Shown: in pieces, positions 1 to 9,200 of the stretch
How positions within the stretch are numbered: the stretch's first letter is position 1
How the letters are laid out: every line of letters begins with the position of its first letter
Assembly: GCA_964487565.1 (NCBI GenBank)
Contig: CAZARN010000001.1
Location: forward strand, 62,001 to 126,000
DNA from: Phil1 sp964487565
GTDB lineage: Bacteria > Bacillota > Clostridia > Christensenellales > CAG-138
Direction: 5' to 3'
Length of the DNA stretch: 64,000 nt
The notes under the pieces: model-generated
Database searches by the model: none
The model's input: only the letters and a program-made list of their open reading frames with translations
What the model was told of the DNA's origin: nothing
Position numbers and translations under genes: made by a program

Positions 1-931
1 TGTCCCTGTACGCGCCGGCCTTGGCGAATATTTCGGGCAGGCTTTCGCTCACGGTGTCCACCCAGCCCTGATCGAGGCGCGTCTTTATGCGGCTCATGTC
101 CACCTCGGCGAATATGCCCACGGCGTTTGCGATGTTGGCGGCCTTCGGCTGCGCGCCGCTCATCCCGCCGAGACCGGAGGACACGAACGTGTGCCCCGCA
201 AGATCATCCTGTTCGGGTATGCCCAAAAACTTGCGCCCGGCGCCCAGGATCGTGTTGAACGTGCCGTGTACGATGCCCTGCGGCCCGATATACATCCAGC
301 CGCCGGCGGTCATCTGACCGTAATTGGCACAGCCCATCTCCTCGGCGACCTCCCAGTCGCGAAGGTTGTCGAACATGCCCACCATTATGGCGTTTGTTAT
401 GATGACGCGCGGGGCTTCCTTCCTTGAGGGGAAAAGCCCCAGCGGATGGCCCGAAAGGAGGACGAGCGTCTGTTCGTCGGTGAGCGCCTCCAGGTATTTT
501 TTGATGAGGCGGTATTGCAGCCAGTTCTGACATACGCTTCCCGTTTCGCCGTAGGTCACAAGCTCATACGGATAAAGCGCGGTCTCAAAATCAAGGTTGT
601 TGTCGATCATCACCTGAAAGGCGCGGCCTTCGATGCAGTTGCCCTTGTACTCGTCGATCGGCCGGCCGTATATCCTGCCCGCCGGGCGGTAACGGTAAGC
701 GTAGATCCTGCCGCGGGTGACAAGCTCCTCCATGAATTCCGGGGCGAGCGTTTCATGCAGCTCCTCCGGCACATAGCGGAGGGCGTTTTTCAACGCGGTC
801 TCGGCCTGCGCCGGCGTCAGGCGGAAACCCCTGTCCGGAGCGCGCCTTTTCCCCTGTTCAAACGCCGGATAATCCGGCAGCCCGGCGTCGAGCCTGATCT
901 GCATGGCTTTGCCGATTGTGCTGTTGTTCAT
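1..931 (-). CDS. hutU: Urocanate hydratase (partial, 3' end outside window)
   Basis: Second step of histidine degradation: urocanate to imidazolone propionate, NAD-dependent, cytoplasmic. The first ~310 residues are present and the reading frame runs off the left edge, so about half of the usual ~550 to 680 residues is missing. The urocanase NAD-binding signature GGMSGAQPKAA is visible at residues 255-265, and the N-terminal region (GPQGIVHGTFNT) is typical of the family. The ATG at 931 has a GGAG ribosome site a few bases upstream. It starts 29 bp after the hutH stop, so the two are almost certainly one operon; hutI or formiminotransferase genes would be expected further left. The predicted catalytic Cys lies outside the window. 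Confidence 0.97.
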   Translation of the reverse strand, partial: MNNSTIGKAMQIRLDAGLPDYPAFEQGKRRAPDRGFRLTPAQAETALKNALRYVPEELHETLAPEFMEELVTRGRIYAYRYRPAGRIYGRPIDEYKGNCIEGRAFQVMIDNNLDFETALYPYELVTYGETGSVCQNWLQYRLIKKYLEALTDEQTLVLLSGHPLGLFPSRKEAPRVIITNAIMVGMFDNLRDWEVAEEMGCANYGQMTAGGWMYIGPQGIVHGTFNTILGAGRKFLGIPEQDDLAGHTFVSSGLGGMSGAQPKAANIANAVGIFAEVDMSRIKTRLDQGWVDTVSESLPEIFAKAGAYRD

Positions 932-960
932 AACATTGCTCCTTTCAAGGTCATTGCAAT

Positions 961-2472
961 TCATATCGTCAGTCCGCCGGCGCGGTTTATGCTTCCGTCG
1001 CGAATAAGGGCTTCCACCGCGTTCATATACGGATACATTATAACATCCTCGCGTATCGGAGGAACACAGGCGCGTATAACATCGTATACGGCCTTTGTCG
1101 CGGGCGCTGCTTTTTCCTCGCCGCGCAGCCAGAGCGCCTGCGAAGCGGCAAAAAGCTCGATGGCAAGCACCTTGCGCGCGTTGTCCAGTATGCTCACGGC
1201 CTTGCGCGCGGCGGTGGTGCCCATGCTCACATGATCCTCCTGATTTGCGGAGGACGGTATCGAATCAACGCTTGCCGGGTGCGCGAGCACCTTGTTTTCG
1301 CTGACCATGCTCGCCGCGGCGTACTGCGCGATCATGAAGCCGGAATTGAGGCCGCCGTGCTTGGTCAAAAACGCGGGCAGGCCGTTTGAAAGCGCCGGGT
1401 TCACAAGGCGTTCCGTGCGCCGTTCAGAAACATCCGCAAGCTCCGCGAGGGCGATGCCCAGAAAATCGAAGGCGAGGGCCATCGGCTCACCGTGAAAATT
1501 GCCGCCGGAGATCGCCTCGTCCTCCTCGGGAAAAATGATGGGATTGTCGGTGACGGAATTTATCTCGCGCGTTACGGCTGCGTGGACATAACCCACGGCG
1601 TCCCGGCAGGCGCCGTGTATCTGCGGCACGCAGCGCACGGAATATGCGTCCTGCACCTTGCCGGGCTGCGCGTCAAGCGCAAGCGCGCTGCCGTCAAGCA
1701 GCCGCAGCAGATTCGCCGCGCATTGCCCCTGCCCCTCGTGCGGGCGGACGTCATGCACCTTGGGGTCGAACGCCTTCTTTATGCCAAGCTGCGCTTCGCA
1801 CGTCATCGCGGCAGCGATATCCGCTGTCATGCAAAGCGACTGCGCGTCGTATACCGCAAGCGCGCCGATGCCCGTCATCACGCAGGTGCCGTTGATGAGC
1901 GCGAGGCCTTCCTTCGCTTCAAGCGCGACCGGCGCGATCCCCGCCCTTTGCATCGCTTCGGCGCCCGGCAGCCTTTCGCCGTTATAGAACGCCTCGCCCT
2001 CGCCTATCATCACAAGCACCATGTGCGCAAGCGGCGCAAGATCCCCGCTCGCGCCGAGACTGCCCTTTTCGGGTATCACCGGATGGACGCCGGCGTTGAG
2101 CATGTCGATGAGGGTCTGAAGCGTCGTGCGCCTTATGCCGGAATTGCCGCGGCAAAGCGCGTTTGCGCGAAGCAGCATCACCGCGCGCACGGCGTCCGCG
2201 GGCAGCGGCTCGCCCATCGCGCAGGCGTGCGATATGATGAGGTTCCTTTGCAGCGCGGCCGTGTCCTCGCGCGAAATGTATTTGTCCGAAAACTTGCCGA
2301 AGCCCGTCGTCAGACCGTAAACGACCGCGTTCTCGTCGAGCTTTTTTTCAACGTAATCGCGCGCGCGGTCGATGGGCGCGAAAGCTTCGGGCGCGATGGC
2401 GACCTTCTCACCGCCGCGGGCGACCGATACCGCGTCCGCAACGGTGAGTGTTTTCCCGTCAAGGTATATCAT
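961..2472 (-). CDS. hutH: Histidine ammonia-lyase
   Basis: First step of histidine degradation: L-histidine to trans-urocanate and ammonia, cytoplasmic homotetramer. The 503-residue protein has the normal family length. The Ala-Ser-Gly triplet that cyclises to the MIO cofactor is at residues 141-143 within GSLGASGDLAPLAH, and the N-terminal YGLTTGFG block is intact at 52-59. The ATG at 2472 is chosen over a longer in-frame start because AAGGAG lies just upstream and the protein begins at the conserved MIYLDGKTLT. First gene of the hut operon, divergent from a GntR regulator across 169 bp carrying face-to-face promoters and a shared operator-like motif. Confidence 0.98.
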   Translation of the reverse strand: MIYLDGKTLTVADAVSVARGGEKVAIAPEAFAPIDRARDYVEKKLDENAVVYGLTTGFGKFSDKYISREDTAALQRNLIISHACAMGEPLPADAVRAVMLLRANALCRGNSGIRRTTLQTLIDMLNAGVHPVIPEKGSLGASGDLAPLAHMVLVMIGEGEAFYNGERLPGAEAMQRAGIAPVALEAKEGLALINGTCVMTGIGALAVYDAQSLCMTADIAAAMTCEAQLGIKKAFDPKVHDVRPHEGQGQCAANLLRLLDGSALALDAQPGKVQDAYSVRCVPQIHGACRDAVGYVHAAVTREINSVTDNPIIFPEEDEAISGGNFHGEPMALAFDFLGIALAELADVSERRTERLVNPALSNGLPAFLTKHGGLNSGFMIAQYAAASMVSENKVLAHPASVDSIPSSANQEDHVSMGTTAARKAVSILDNARKVLAIELFAASQALWLRGEEKAAPATKAVYDVIRACVPPIREDVIMYPYMNAVEALIRDGSINRAGGLTI

Positions 2473-2491
2473 TGGATCACTCCTTATCGAT

Positions 2492-2536
2492 GAATTGGTA
2501 CATATCAATTATAGTATGCGCGCTTTTGGAATTCAA
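2492..2536 (-). promoter_or_regulatory. hutH promoter with operator-like motif
   Basis: On the minus strand a -35 TTGAAT (2531-2536) and a consensus -10 TATAAT (2508-2513) are 17 bp apart. Directly downstream, over the expected transcription start, is GAATTGGTACATAT (plus-strand reading from 2492). The same 11-mer GAATTGGTACA occurs in opposite orientation at the regulator's own start site (2615-2625). A repressor bound here would block hutH initiation. Confidence 0.75.
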
Positions 2537-2581
2537 TTTTTCCCGAAAAGATGGTCCAATCGCGCGCGGGCGTTCGCGCGC

Positions 2582-2625
2582 TTGCCGTTTGCGGCGCGAG
2601 GTGTATAATAAATGTGTACCAATTC
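2582..2625 (+). promoter_or_regulatory. Promoter of the GntR regulator with matching operator
   Basis: TTGCCG (2582-2587), 16 bp, then TATAAT (2604-2609). TGTACCAATTC at 2615-2625 follows at the expected start of transcription and is the exact inverse of the motif at the hutH start (2492-2502). The placement suggests autoregulation together with control of hut. Confidence 0.7.
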
Positions 2626-2641
2626 CTGTTTCGGAGGCAGT

Positions 2642-3637
2642 ATGATAGAGCTTGATTATGAAAGCGGAGTACCCGTATACCGCCAGATCGCGGAGCAGTT
2701 CATGCGCGAGATAAAAAACGGAGCCCTGCGCCCGGGGGACAGGCTGCCCACGGAAAGGGAGCTTGCGGAAAAGCTCGGCATCGCGCGCGGCACGGTGAAA
2801 CGCGCCTACAAGGAGCTTTCGGACAACAATATAATAGAAGTCATCCACGGCAGCGGAAGCTATGTTTATAACGACAGGGACGTGGCCGACATCGGGCGCC
2901 GCACGCAGGCGGCAAAGCTCATCGGCGACGCATACGACACGCTTGCCTCCTGGGGGATGACGCACGGCGAGATAAGCACGCTTTTGCATATCACACTTGC
3001 AAAAAAAGCCCCTCCGGAAGCTTACGCGCGCGTGGCGGTGATAGACTGCAATCCGGAATCCCTGGCGATATTCAAGCGTCAGCTAAATTATATTCCGGGC
3101 ATAGTGGTCTCGGTTTTTCTGGTGGACACGATCATAATGGACGACGCGCCGGGCGAGCTGCTGCGCGATTTCGACCTCATCCTCACCACCGTCACCCATT
3201 ATCCGGAGGTCAGCCGCGCCCTCGGCCCCGGTGAAAGCGGAAGGCTGCTTGCGGCGGATGTGTCGCTGAGCCGTCACACGATAGTTTCCGTTTGCACGCT
3301 CAGCCCCGCGTGTACGCTCGGCGCGATATGCGAAAGCAACAAATTCGCGAACCTTATCACGGAGCAGCTCGGCATTTTTGCCTCCGCGCGCAAAAACGTG
3401 CCCGTGCTGTTTGAAAGCGACCTGAAAAGCATGCGCAGGTTCATGAAACGCTTCGGCGCGATAATCGCCGCGCCGGACTGCGCGCTCATGGATCCTGCGG
3501 TCTCCGGCACGCTTTATGACGAATACACGTCAAACGGCGGCGTCGTGATACCTTTTGATTATCTTATCGACCGCGGCTCGCTGATCCATATCGAGGAACG
3601 CATAGACCGCGTGATCCGTTCACGCTGGGAGGAATGA
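2642..3637 (+). CDS. GntR-family transcriptional regulator, probable hut regulator
   Basis: Residues 1-75 form a GntR winged helix (LRPGDRLPTERELAEKLGIA, then RGTVKRAYKEL and a HGSGSYV wing). The remaining ~255 residues do not show the UbiC-like effector domain of HutC proteins that I would recognise, and look like an alpha/beta domain of unknown ligand. The ATG at 2642 is preceded by CGGAGG and gives 331 residues. It is divergent from hutH and both promoters carry the same inverted motif, so control of histidine degradation is a reasonable inference; the effector (urocanate or histidine) is not shown by the sequence. Its stop codon overlaps the mscL promoter. Confidence 0.85.
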   Translation: MIELDYESGVPVYRQIAEQFMREIKNGALRPGDRLPTERELAEKLGIARGTVKRAYKELSDNNIIEVIHGSGSYVYNDRDVADIGRRTQAAKLIGDAYDTLASWGMTHGEISTLLHITLAKKAPPEAYARVAVIDCNPESLAIFKRQLNYIPGIVVSVFLVDTIIMDDAPGELLRDFDLILTTVTHYPEVSRALGPGESGRLLAADVSLSRHTIVSVCTLSPACTLGAICESNKFANLITEQLGIFASARKNVPVLFESDLKSMRRFMKRFGAIIAAPDCALMDPAVSGTLYDEYTSNGGVVIPFDYLIDRGSLIHIEERIDRVIRSRWEE

Positions 3638-3662
3638 CAAGTCGGCGAAGCGGTGTTATAAT
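3634..3662 (+). promoter_or_regulatory. mscL promoter
   Basis: ATGACA (3634-3639), 17 bp, TATAAT (3657-3662). The -35 element overlaps the stop codon of the regulator gene. Transcription would begin about 30 bp before mscL. Confidence 0.6.
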
Positions 3663-3697
3663 AATAAAGTAATCTAATATAAACGGAGATGTGAACC

Positions 3698-4123
3698 ATG
3701 AAGAAGCTTTTCAATGAATTCCGCGAGTTTATCAACCGCGGCAGCGTGGTGGATCTTGCTGTCGGCGTGATGATCGGCGCCGCGTTCAAGGCGATCGTCG
3801 ATTCCCTCGTCAACGATGTGATCTCGCCGCTTTTGGGTATCTTCGGCAAAAACGAACTTGCCGATTATGTGTGGAACGTGGGCGGCGTCAGCATAGGCTG
3901 GGGCTCGTTTGTCAGCGCGGTGATAAATTTTCTCATCATGGCGTTCATACTTATGATGCTCGTCAAGGCGATCAACCGCGTCTCCCGTATCGGCAAAAAA
4001 AAGGAGGAAGCCGCGGCCCCCGCGCAGCCCCAAACCAGGCAGTGCCCCTTCTGCCTTGAGCAGATCCCGGCCGGCGCGACGCGCTGCCCGCACTGCACGA
4101 GCGAGCTTCCCAAAGAAGAATAA
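3698..4123 (+). CDS. mscL: Large-conductance mechanosensitive channel with C-terminal zinc ribbon
   Basis: Homopentameric membrane channel that opens under hypo-osmotic stress. The 141-residue protein has the MscL N-terminus (EFREFINRGSVVDLAVGVMI), two membrane segments (about 17-45 and 70-95) and, unlike E. coli MscL, ends in a CPFC-x10-CPHC zinc ribbon at about 111-130. Such ribbons are seen in several Firmicute MscL proteins. ATG at 3698 follows GGAG. It has its own promoter and a downstream hairpin, so it is probably monocistronic. Confidence 0.95.
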   Translation: MKKLFNEFREFINRGSVVDLAVGVMIGAAFKAIVDSLVNDVISPLLGIFGKNELADYVWNVGGVSIGWGSFVSAVINFLIMAFILMMLVKAINRVSRIGKKKEEAAAPAQPQTRQCPFCLEQIPAGATRCPHCTSELPKEE

Positions 4124-4168
4124 CGGTCAACCGCTTTTTTCACGCTGAATATATACAACGAAACATTA

Positions 4169-4200
4169 AGTGCGCTATAATACCCGATAGCGCACTATTT
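4169..4200 (+). terminator. Rho-independent terminator after mscL
   Basis: Perfect 10-bp stem AGTGCGCTAT (4169-4178) with ATAGCGCACT (4187-4196), 8-base loop, then ATTTTAAT. It separates mscL from the ABC exporter genes. Confidence 0.7.
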
Positions 4201-4224
4201 TAATCGGATTTTAAGGAGAACGTG

Positions 4225-6021
4225 ATGGGGAAACGCGGCACGCGCAAGCCCGGGATAATGGATATACTGAGAAGCCCGTATGCGCGCCAGTTCATCAGCA
4301 GGTATAAGTGGAGCTATATCATCGGGATCATAGTACTCATCGTCATCGATGTAGTACAAACAGAAGTGCCGGGCATCGTGGGAGACGTCATTGACAGCAT
4401 AGGCCTCGGCACGGCGACGCATGAGGTATTCGCCACGGCGGTCGCCACAATGGGCGTGATCGCGCTCATCGTGCTTGCGGGCCGTCTCGGCTGGAGATAC
4501 TGCATCTTCGGCGCGTCCCGCAAGATAGAGCGCGATATGCGCAACGATCTTTTCGATCATCTCAACACGCTGCCTGTCTCTTATTTTCACGAGCACAAGG
4601 CCGGCGAAATAATGGCTTACATGACAAACGATATCGAGGCCGTGCGCATGACCTTCGCCGTGACGATCATGATGGGCCTTGACACCCTTGTCATAGGTGT
4701 CGCCACGCTCGTCAAGATGATGACCCGCGTCGACATATCGCTGAGCATCATCGCGGTCGTTCCGCTGACGATGGTCGCGTTCGTGTCGCGCTTCATGGGT
4801 CGCGAGATGCACCGCCGCTTCACGCGCCGTCAGGAGGCGTTCGCCAAGGTATCGGATTTCGTGCAGGAAAAGCTTTCGGGCATGAAGGTGATAAAGGCCT
4901 TCGTGCAGGAGGAGAAGGAGTGCGCCGCGTTTGAGGCCGTGAACGCCGAGTCGCGTGCGACCAACATCCGTCAGGCGAAGCTTGAAGCGTTCATGCACCC
5001 GTTCATGCAGATGATCGCGGGCTGCTCCATGGCCATCGCCATAGGCTACGGCGGATATATCGCGATACTCGGACGGATAAGCGTGGGCGATTTTTCGGCT
5101 TTCATACAGTATCTCAACATGCTCGTCTGGCCGATAGCCTCCATCGGGAGGATAATCAACGTGATAACCCGCGGCTCCGCTTCGCTCAGGCGTGTGGAGC
5201 AGGTGCTGCAGACCCGGTCAGACATAAAGGACATTCTGCCAGAGGGGGAAGAAGAGCCTCTTTCGGGCGATATAGAGGTCGAGCATCTCACGTTCGGTTA
5301 TCCCGACGAACCGGGCGAGATCCTTTCGGACATATCATTCGATGTGAAACGCGGGCAGACGCTGGGCATCGTCGGGCGCACGGGCGCCGGCAAAACCACG
5401 CTTGTAAACCTGCTGCTGCGCATTTCCGACCCGCGTCCGGGCATGATCTATATCGGCTCAAGGGAGATACACGAGGTCACGCTGCACACCCTGCGCCAGA
5501 GCATGGGCTATGTCATGCAGGATAATTTCCTCTTTTCGGATACGGTGCGCGGCAACATCGCCTTTGGCGACAGGACAAAGAGCGACGAGGAAATAATCGA
5601 GGCCGCAAAGGCCGCGTGCGTGCATGACAACATAATGGATTTTCCGGACGGTTACAAAACGATGGTGGGCGAGCGCGGCGTTTCCCTTTCAGGCGGACAG
5701 AAGCAGCGCATATCCATCGCCCGCGCGCTCATACTTGATCCGGAAATACTGATTCTTGACGATTCCCTTTCCGCCGTTGACACGGATACGGAGGAGCAGA
5801 TACTGCGCAACCTTAAAACGCGGCGCAGCGGCCGCACGAACATAATAATCGCGCACCGCATATCAACGCTTCAGCACGCGGACAAGATAATCGTGCTTGA
5901 CGGAGGCAGGATCGCCGAACAGGGCTGCCATGAGGAGCTTGTGGCCATGAACGGCCTTTACGCGGAGCTGTATCACCGTCAACTGCTTGAAAAGATGAAG
6001 AAGGAGGAGTTCAAACTGTGA
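4225..6021 (+). CDS. ABC exporter half-transporter (degenerate-site subunit)
   Basis: Type IV ABC exporter of the multidrug group: six membrane helices (about residues 30-330) followed by an ATPase domain. Walker A GRTGAGKTT, signature LSGGQKQ and Walker B ILILDDS are present. The residue after the Walker B Asp is Asp, not the catalytic Glu, as in the degenerate-site subunit of heterodimers such as BmrCD and TM287/288. The ATG at 4225 (GGAG 6 nt upstream) is preferred to the adjacent GTG at 4222; 598 residues. The next gene overlaps by 4 nt, so the two are translationally coupled partners. Substrate unknown. Confidence 0.92.
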   Translation: MGKRGTRKPGIMDILRSPYARQFISRYKWSYIIGIIVLIVIDVVQTEVPGIVGDVIDSIGLGTATHEVFATAVATMGVIALIVLAGRLGWRYCIFGASRKIERDMRNDLFDHLNTLPVSYFHEHKAGEIMAYMTNDIEAVRMTFAVTIMMGLDTLVIGVATLVKMMTRVDISLSIIAVVPLTMVAFVSRFMGREMHRRFTRRQEAFAKVSDFVQEKLSGMKVIKAFVQEEKECAAFEAVNAESRATNIRQAKLEAFMHPFMQMIAGCSMAIAIGYGGYIAILGRISVGDFSAFIQYLNMLVWPIASIGRIINVITRGSASLRRVEQVLQTRSDIKDILPEGEEEPLSGDIEVEHLTFGYPDEPGEILSDISFDVKRGQTLGIVGRTGAGKTTLVNLLLRISDPRPGMIYIGSREIHEVTLHTLRQSMGYVMQDNFLFSDTVRGNIAFGDRTKSDEEIIEAAKAACVHDNIMDFPDGYKTMVGERGVSLSGGQKQRISIARALILDPEILILDDSLSAVDTDTEEQILRNLKTRRSGRTNIIIAHRISTLQHADKIIVLDGGRIAEQGCHEELVAMNGLYAELYHRQLLEKMKKEEFKL

Positions 6022-7826
6022 AAAGGAACGACAGACCGCTTTCCCCGAACCGCAGGCTCCTCCGTTACGCGAAGCCTTACATCGGGTGGTTCGCGATCGC
6101 ATTCGTGATCATCCTTTCGCTTGTGGGGCTTGAGCTGTATCAGCCGCAGATAATCGGAGCCGCCGTGGACGAATGCGTTTCAAAATATCAGCTCGTCAGC
6201 GCGGACGGCCTTTCGCTTGACGATCTTAAAGCCATCCGCGGCGAGGATCTTGCCCGCGTGATAAAGCTCGGCCTCATATATCTTGCAACGGTGCTTGCCG
6301 TGATGGGCCTCACCTATGCCCAGGCAAGCATACTGGCCGTGGTCGGGCAGAAGATCATATACAACATCAGAAACGATATCTTCACGCACATGACCAAGCT
6401 GCATATCGGCTTTTATAACGACAATCCGATCGGCCGTCTTGTGACGCGCGTCACAAACGACTGCGAAACCGTGAACGAAATGTTTACGAGCGTGATCGTG
6501 AACATATTGAAGAGCTTCTGCGTGCTCATCGGCATAATTGCGCTCATGCTGGTGGAGAACGTGAAGCTGTCGCTGTGGATTTTCACTGTGCTGCCCGTGG
6601 TCGCGGCGGCGACGATCATTTTCCGCGGCGCAACGCGCAAGATATACCGCGCGATCCGGGCCAAAATATCAGAGCTGAACGGCTTTGTGGCGGAGCATGT
6701 CTCCGGCATGAAGGTGGTGCAGGCGTTCAACGCCGAGGAGGACGTTTGCGCACAGTTCGGCGAGCGGACGGAAAAACTCAGAAAGGACAACATAAAGCAG
6801 CTCATAATTTTCGCGCTTTACAGCCCCGTGTCGTATGTGATGAGTATCGCGGCGCTGGCGATTCTGATCTTCGTGGGCGGAGACATGGTTTTGAAGCACA
6901 TCCTCACGATAGGCACGCTTTTTGTTTTCCAGCGCTACATCAACAATTTTTTCCAGCCGATACAGGAGCTTGCGGAGCAGTTCAACACAATCCAGTCCGC
7001 GAACGCATGCGCGGAGCGCATATTCTGGCTGCTTGACACAAAGCCCGAAATTGTCGACGCGCCGGACGCCGTTGCCGTGGAAAGCTTCCGCGGCAGCATC
7101 GAATTCAAAAACGTGTGGTTTGCGTATAAGGGCGAAGACTGGATACTCAAGGATGTTTCCTTCACCGTCAATCCGGGGGAGCGCGTGGCGTTCGTGGGCG
7201 CGACCGGCGCCGGGAAAACCACCATACAGAACCTCATCTGCCGCTATTACGACGTGCAGAAGGGCAGCATACTCATCGACGGCATCGACGTGCGCTCGAT
7301 CCGTCTTGCCGATCTTCGCCGCAACATCGGGCAGATGCTTCAGGATGTGTTCCTCTTCTCCGGCGACGTGAACGACAATATCCGTCTCAACGAGAAGGGG
7401 ATAAGCGACGAGGCGGTTGCGGCCGCCGCACAGACCGTGAACGCAGCCTCGTTCATTTCCCGTCTGCCGGGCGGGTATTCCCATCGCGTGATAGAGCGCG
7501 GCGCGGCTTTTTCCGCCGGGCAAAGGCAGCTCATATCCTTCGCGCGCACGCTCGCGTTCAAACCGTCCGTGCTGATACTCGACGAGGCGACGGCCAACAT
7601 CGACACGGAAACCGAGGCGCTCATTCAGGACGCGCTTTCAAAGCTTATGCAGGGACGCACCACGATAATGGTCGCCCACAGGCTTTCCACGATACAGAAC
7701 GCGGATAATATAATCGTAATGCACAACGGGTGCATCGTGGAGGAAGGCACGCATCAGCAGCTGCTGCAAAAGGGCGGCATGTACTACAAGCTTTATAAGC
7801 TCCAGTATGAGCACGACGTGGCCTGA
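6018..7826 (+). CDS. ABC exporter half-transporter (catalytic-site subunit)
   Basis: Partner of the preceding gene, starting with GTG in a GTGA overlap and preceded by AAGGAGGAG. 602 residues: six membrane helices and an ATPase domain with Walker A GATGAGKTT, Walker B VLILDEA with the catalytic Glu, and a signature that deviates from LSGGQ (FSAGQRQ). A deviating signature here and a missing Glu in the partner both fall in one composite ATP site, which is the classical asymmetric heterodimer. Likely efflux of lipophilic compounds; substrate not deducible. Confidence 0.92.
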   Translation: MKRNDRPLSPNRRLLRYAKPYIGWFAIAFVIILSLVGLELYQPQIIGAAVDECVSKYQLVSADGLSLDDLKAIRGEDLARVIKLGLIYLATVLAVMGLTYAQASILAVVGQKIIYNIRNDIFTHMTKLHIGFYNDNPIGRLVTRVTNDCETVNEMFTSVIVNILKSFCVLIGIIALMLVENVKLSLWIFTVLPVVAAATIIFRGATRKIYRAIRAKISELNGFVAEHVSGMKVVQAFNAEEDVCAQFGERTEKLRKDNIKQLIIFALYSPVSYVMSIAALAILIFVGGDMVLKHILTIGTLFVFQRYINNFFQPIQELAEQFNTIQSANACAERIFWLLDTKPEIVDAPDAVAVESFRGSIEFKNVWFAYKGEDWILKDVSFTVNPGERVAFVGATGAGKTTIQNLICRYYDVQKGSILIDGIDVRSIRLADLRRNIGQMLQDVFLFSGDVNDNIRLNEKGISDEAVAAAAQTVNAASFISRLPGGYSHRVIERGAAFSAGQRQLISFARTLAFKPSVLILDEATANIDTETEALIQDALSKLMQGRTTIMVAHRLSTIQNADNIIVMHNGCIVEEGTHQQLLQKGGMYYKLYKLQYEHDVA

Positions 7827-7873
7827 TATCGCGTCCGCGGGGGCCTGCGGACAGGAAGGCCGAACTTAAAAGT

Positions 7874-7917
7874 AAAACGGTAAGAAATATATAAATACTT
7901 CTTACCGTTTTTTTTAT
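7874..7917. terminator. Bidirectional terminator
   Basis: 13-bp perfect stem AAAACGGTAAGAA (7874-7886) with TTCTTACCGTTTT (7899-7911), 12-base loop, followed by a long T tract and preceded by an A run. It lies between convergent genes and can stop both the exporter operon and the symporter gene. Confidence 0.9.
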
Positions 7918-7940
7918 TTGCTGTTTTTGCCTGCGCGCTT

Positions 7941-9200
7941 TTATGCCGCGGGAGTATCCGTACCGGCGGCGGCGCGCTTCGCCTTCTTGCGCTGCTCGAG
8001 CCTGGTGATGAACATCGCGCAGGTCGCGTCGCCCGTGATGTTGAGCGTCGTGCGGCCCATGTCGAATATCTTGTCAACGCCGGCGATTATCGCGATGCCT
8101 TCAACGGGGATGCCGATGGAGGTCAAAACCATCGCAAGCATTATCATGCCGGCGCCGCTCACGCCCGCCGTGCCGACGGATGCGAGCGTGGCCGTGAGCA
8201 CGACCATAGCCATATCCGCGAGCGTAAGATTTATGCCGTAGCAGCAGGCGATGAACACCGTGGCGACGGCCTGATATATCGCGGTGCCGTCCATGTTGAT
8301 CGTTGCGCCGAGCGGCAGCACGAACGAGCTTATTTCAGGCTCGGATCCCATCTTGTTGCAGCACTCGATGTTGAGCGGCAGCGTCGCGTTTGACGAGGTG
8401 GTCGTGAACGCGCAGATCATTGCTGGCGCAAGGCCCTTGAAGAACTTGAAGGGGCTCATGCCGCTGAGGAAGCGCACGCTCGAACCGTAAACCAGCACGA
8501 CATGGATGATATACGCTATGTAGGCGACGCCTATCACAAGCGCAAGCGTGCCGACGATGGAGGGGCCGTTCACGGCCACAACGTTTGCCATGAGGCAGAA
8601 CACGCCGATCGGGGTGATCTTGATTATCATCATCATGATCTTCATCACGATCTCGTTCATGCAGTTGACGAGCTCGCCGATCTTGCGTCCCTTTTCGCCC
8701 GCGGCAAGTATGCCCGCGCCGAAAAGTATGGAGATCACGATGACGGGCAGCATGTCGGATTTGACCATCGGCCCGAACAGGTTGTCGGGGAAGATGTTCA
8801 CGAGCACCTGCATAACGTTGGGCGCCTCGGTCGACTCATAAGTGAGCGTTGAAAGCTCCGCGCTGGGCAGGGGAAGGAACGAACCCTTGAAAAGATTTGC
8901 CATCACAAGGCCGATGATAACGGCGATCGCGGTCGTGACCATATAATAAACGAAGGTCTTTATGCCGACGCTGCCCACGCGCTTGAGATCCTTGAGGGAG
9001 ATCACGCCGTCCATGATCGAAAAGAGCACGACCGGCACGACGAGGAATTTGAGCAGATTGATGTAAATGGAGCCGATGGGTTTGAGATAGTCCGTGGTAA
9101 AGGCGGGGTTTTTCAAAAAACACAGACCGACGATTATGCCGGCGAGCATCCCGATGAATATCCATACGGGCAATGAGAGCTTTTTCTTTTTCGCTTCCAT
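7941..9200 (-). CDS. Dicarboxylate/amino acid:cation symporter (DAACS family)
   Basis: Secondary transporter that imports glutamate, aspartate or another dicarboxylate/amino acid with Na+ or H+. 419 residues with eight predicted membrane spans and the family's re-entrant loop motifs: FTTTSSNATLP and GATINMDGTA (the NMDGT cation site). ATG at 9200 follows AGGAGG. Single gene between a bidirectional terminator and a long upstream region. Glutamate uptake would fit the amino-acid-fermenting character of the window, but the substrate cannot be fixed from sequence; SstT-type Ser/Thr transport is possible. Confidence 0.93.
   Translation of the reverse strand: MEAKKKKLSLPVWIFIGMLAGIIVGLCFLKNPAFTTDYLKPIGSIYINLLKFLVVPVVLFSIMDGVISLKDLKRVGSVGIKTFVYYMVTTAIAVIIGLVMANLFKGSFLPLPSAELSTLTYESTEAPNVMQVLVNIFPDNLFGPMVKSDMLPVIVISILFGAGILAAGEKGRKIGELVNCMNEIVMKIMMMIIKITPIGVFCLMANVVAVNGPSIVGTLALVIGVAYIAYIIHVVLVYGSSVRFLSGMSPFKFFKGLAPAMICAFTTTSSNATLPLNIECCNKMGSEPEISSFVLPLGATINMDGTAIYQAVATVFIACCYGINLTLADMAMVVLTATLASVGTAGVSGAGMIMLAMVLTSIGIPVEGIAIIAGVDKIFDMGRTTLNITGDATCAMFITRLEQRKKAKRAAAGTDTPAA

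Noticed and set aside
1492..2493. 333-residue plus-strand open frame opposite hutH
   Set aside because: Shadow of a fully conserved histidine ammonia-lyase.
4175..4180. TATAAT as promoter of the ABC exporter pair
   Set aside because: It lies in the stem-loop of the mscL terminator and has no fitting -35; terminator reading is better supported.
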